The position numbers and the translations under genes were made by a program. Positions 62,450-64,000 of a DNA stretch of 64,000 nt are shown piece by piece. Each line of letters begins with the position of its first letter. The first letter of the stretch is position 1. The notes below the pieces were generated by a model. It made no database searches, was not told the DNA's origin, and was given only the letters and a program-made list of their open reading frames with translations. The stretch lies in assembly GCA_009780115.1 (NCBI GenBank), contig WRAQ01000006.1:23428-87427 (forward strand), given 5' to 3'. Source of the stretch: Lachnospiraceae bacterium (GTDB lineage: Bacteria > Bacillota > Clostridia > Lachnospirales > Lachnospiraceae).

Positions 62450-63420
62450 ACTTCATTAACAAGCGGTTCACCTTTCAAAACAGCGGCGGCATTTTCCAAT
62501 GTCGTTGTTGCAATTTCCCGCATTGCTTCATGGGTAAAAAAGCCCATGTGCGAGGTAATCAGGACATTGTGAAATGACGTGAGCCTTACTAGTTGTTCAT
62601 CTTCGATAATATCATTTGATTTATCTTCGAAAAAGACCCCTTCCTCTTCTTCATAAACATCAAGCCCGACACCGGAAAATTTCCCTGAAAGTAATGCTTC
62701 GATGAGACTCTCGGTATCAATTAACGCCCCGCGGGAGGTATTAATTAAATAAGCATCTTTCTTCATTAAAGCGATGGTATCACGGTTAATCATATGAGTA
62801 GTTTCCGGAGTAAGCGGGCAATGAAGCGATATTACATCTGCTTCGGTTACTAATTCTTCGAAAGTGACATATTTAACATCAAGATCATGATTGGGATAAG
62901 GATCAAAAGCAATAATATTCATGCCAAAACCTTTACAAATATTGACCATTGCCTGGCCGATTTTGCCCGTCCCAACAATCCCGGCGGTCTTTTGGAACAA
63001 ATTGCGGCCGGTAAAACCGTTAATGTTCATATTGAAGTCCCTCGTCCGCGCATATGCACGATGGGTATGCCGGTTAACCGTCAGTAAAAGTGTAGCAGCA
63101 AATTCAGCGACTGATTCCGGTGAATAGCTAGGTACACGGAGAATCGGCATTTTTCCTTCCGCCGCCTTTAAATCCACGTTGTTAAAACCAGCCGAACGCA
63201 ACAAGATAGCCTTGATTCCCAGCGAATGAAATTCATCAATCATAACGGAAGTTACTTGGTCATTCACAAAAGCGCAGACTAAATCATGCCCTTTAGCAAG
63301 GCTTGAAGTCTGCTCACTGCACGGAAGCTCGATGAAATTTATTTCACAATTATGCTCTTTGCTTAATGGCTCAAACCAGATTTTGTCATATGGTTTCGTA
63401 TTATAAAAAGCTATTTTCAT
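62440..63420 (-). CDS. ldhA: D-lactate dehydrogenase (2-hydroxyacid dehydrogenase family)
   Basis: This 326-residue enzyme has NAD-binding GIVGTGKIGQAMVNI, the catalytic Arg in LINTSRGALIDTE, a Glu, and the catalytic His in LITSHMGFFTHEA. Length and pattern are of the LdhA-type fermentative D-lactate dehydrogenases, reducing pyruvate to D-lactate. GAAAGGGGC precedes the start on the minus strand. Transcribed alone. Confidence 0.9.
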   Translation of the reverse strand: MKIAFYNTKPYDKIWFEPLSKEHNCEINFIELPCSEQTSSLAKGHDLVCAFVNDQVTSVMIDEFHSLGIKAILLRSAGFNNVDLKAAEGKMPILRVPSYSPESVAEFAATLLLTVNRHTHRAYARTRDFNMNINGFTGRNLFQKTAGIVGTGKIGQAMVNICKGFGMNIIAFDPYPNHDLDVKYVTFEELVTEADVISLHCPLTPETTHMINRDTIALMKKDAYLINTSRGALIDTESLIEALLSGKFSGVGLDVYEEEEGVFFEDKSNDIIEDEQLVRLTSFHNVLITSHMGFFTHEAMREIATTTLENAAAVLKGEPLVNEVKI

Positions 63421-63535
63421 AGTGCCCCTTTCAAAAAGCTACGGTTTATCCTTGTTTCTATAATTATTATATCCCGATTAGGCATATTCTACAAGAAAAC
63501 AAAAAAATTCTGTAGAAAAATCAAGAAAAAGATGA

Positions 63536-63602
63536 TTGACAACCATAAATCCATAGTGTTATAATGAAAATCCACCGCATAAAAGCAACATTTGCGGTTT
63601 TT
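63536..63602 (+). promoter_or_regulatory. Strong upstream promoter with an immediate terminator-like hairpin
   Basis: TTGACA (63536-63541), 18 nt, TATAAT (63560-63565). Right after it ACCGCA (63574-63579) pairs with TGCGGT (63593-63598), followed by TTTTT, so most transcripts from this promoter could end after ~30 nt. Confidence 0.6.
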
Positions 63603-63635
63603 CAAACTAAAAAAGCGAAATTTCAAAAAAATGTC

Positions 63636-63664
63636 TTGACTCGGTTTGAAGCTTGTGTTATCAT
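63636..63664 (+). promoter_or_regulatory. Strong promoter of the terminal non-coding RNA
   Basis: TTGACT (63636-63641), 17 nt, TATCAT (63659-63664), exactly 100 bp downstream of the first promoter. Transcription should start near 63671. Confidence 0.75.
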
Positions 63665-63670
63665 ATTTAA

Positions 63671-64000
63671 GTTGCGTCTAATTTAAGAGGTGCAAACGAT
63701 TTACAAAGTAATACCTAAACGACTTACGAAATTATTCGTACAGCTCGCGAAGCAACAAGCTACTTGCAGAGCAATTAATGTAGCTGGCAAGCAGTTCGTA
63801 CCTTGACAAATAAACAGTGATGCAACCCTGAAAGATTCTAAGATTAGAAATCATTCTAATGAATGAATAATTCAGAACGGTCTTAAATGACCGCAAAGCG
63901 GATGCAAATCCGCGGACTATTAAGTCCAAAAGGGGTTAGGTTAACCTAGCCCAAAAAGCGAACAAAAGTACAATTGTTCGAACAAAAAGAAATTAAAGCC
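63671..64000 (+). ncRNA. 5' part of a large hairpin-rich structured RNA (partial)
   Basis: No reading frame of note is present. Perfect or near-perfect small hairpins follow each other with A-rich linkers: TACGAA/TTCGTA (63725-63740, ATTA loop), AGCTAC/GTAGCT (~63758-63786), ATTAGAA/TTCTAAT (63843-63860, ATCA loop), CGGTC/GACCG (63878-63893), GCGGAT/ATCCGC (63898-63913, GCAA loop), GGACT/AGTCC (63914-63927, ATTA loop) and GGGGTTAGG/CCTAGCCC (63932-63952). This density and the strong promoter point to a stable, large ornate RNA that continues beyond the window. Candidate classes are ROOL, OLE or GOLLD-like RNAs; an rRNA leader is an alternative. Confidence 0.6.

Noticed and set aside
1..64000. 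CRISPR arrays, intact transposases or integrases
   Set aside because: No spaced identical repeats of CRISPR type and no intact recombinase gene are seen; only a serine-recombinase tail at 28640-28954.
63671..64000. T-box or lysine riboswitch
   Set aside because: No T-box sequence, specifier loop layout or lysine-aptamer core is visible, and no downstream gene lies in the window.

Overview
The window looks like a chromosomal segment of a motile, Gram-positive anaerobe of class Clostridia, most like Lachnospiraceae and relatives. The reasons are moderately low GC, Shine-Dalgarno starts of AGGAGG type, the hrcA-grpE-dnaK-dnaJ order behind a CIRCE operator, a BofA/DUF2508 pair, a secretin-free Tad pilus locus with DUF5702, DUF6382 and Flp1-like proteins, a BtrH/LoaP-type peptide cluster and an agr quorum-sensing system. 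No species can be named from sequence alone.

Region 1 (1-17080) is the most striking part. A complete agr system (agrB, a 50-codon agrD hidden on the opposite strand and convergent with agrB, agrA, agrC) sits beside a 13-kb peptide-biosynthesis operon. Three promoters (agrB, agrD, operon) share the same layout: TATCAC, 14 nt, TATCAC, 7 nt, TTG of the -35. This is the expected signature of one LytTR regulator acting on paired direct repeats. The operon begins with a LoaP-type antiterminator. It then encodes two free carrier proteins, an adenylation-carrier didomain, a double-glycine precursor peptide, a solute-binding lipoprotein, a radical SAM/SPASM maturase, three BtrH-like acyltransferase proteins (one without its catalytic residues), a C39-peptidase ABC exporter with a short HlyD-like partner, and a PLP glutamate-decarboxylase homologue. 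It reads as a quorum-controlled hybrid of ribosomal-peptide and butirosin-style carrier-protein chemistry.

Region 2 (17080-22175) is the HrcA-controlled chaperone operon with a structured dnaK-dnaJ spacer. Region 3 (22163-31785) is an accessory island. It holds an adenine methylase, a two-component/ABC detoxification module, a DUF4258/YgiT-type toxin-antitoxin pair, a HEPN protein, a serine-recombinase remnant, and a Sau3AI-like restriction-modification pair. The last is bounded exactly by 49-bp direct repeats of the tRNA-Lys 3' end.

Region 4 (31940-40820) is housekeeping and metabolism: tatD, rsmA, galK, a large acidic TPR protein, glgB and an AAC(3)-family acetyltransferase. Region 5 (40960-57055) carries a FliK-like protein, flagellin, fliS, DUF2508, bofA and a full Tad pilus locus. 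Three copies of one structured RNA element lie before fliS, bofA and the prepilin peptidase gene. Region 6 (57060-64000) has a flavodoxin/SCP2 protein, plsC, tRNA-Ser, an isochorismatase-fold hydrolase divergent from a WYL regulator with a palindromic operator, a GH8 lipoprotein, a D-lactate dehydrogenase, and the 5' part of a large hairpin-rich non-coding RNA behind two strong tandem promoters.
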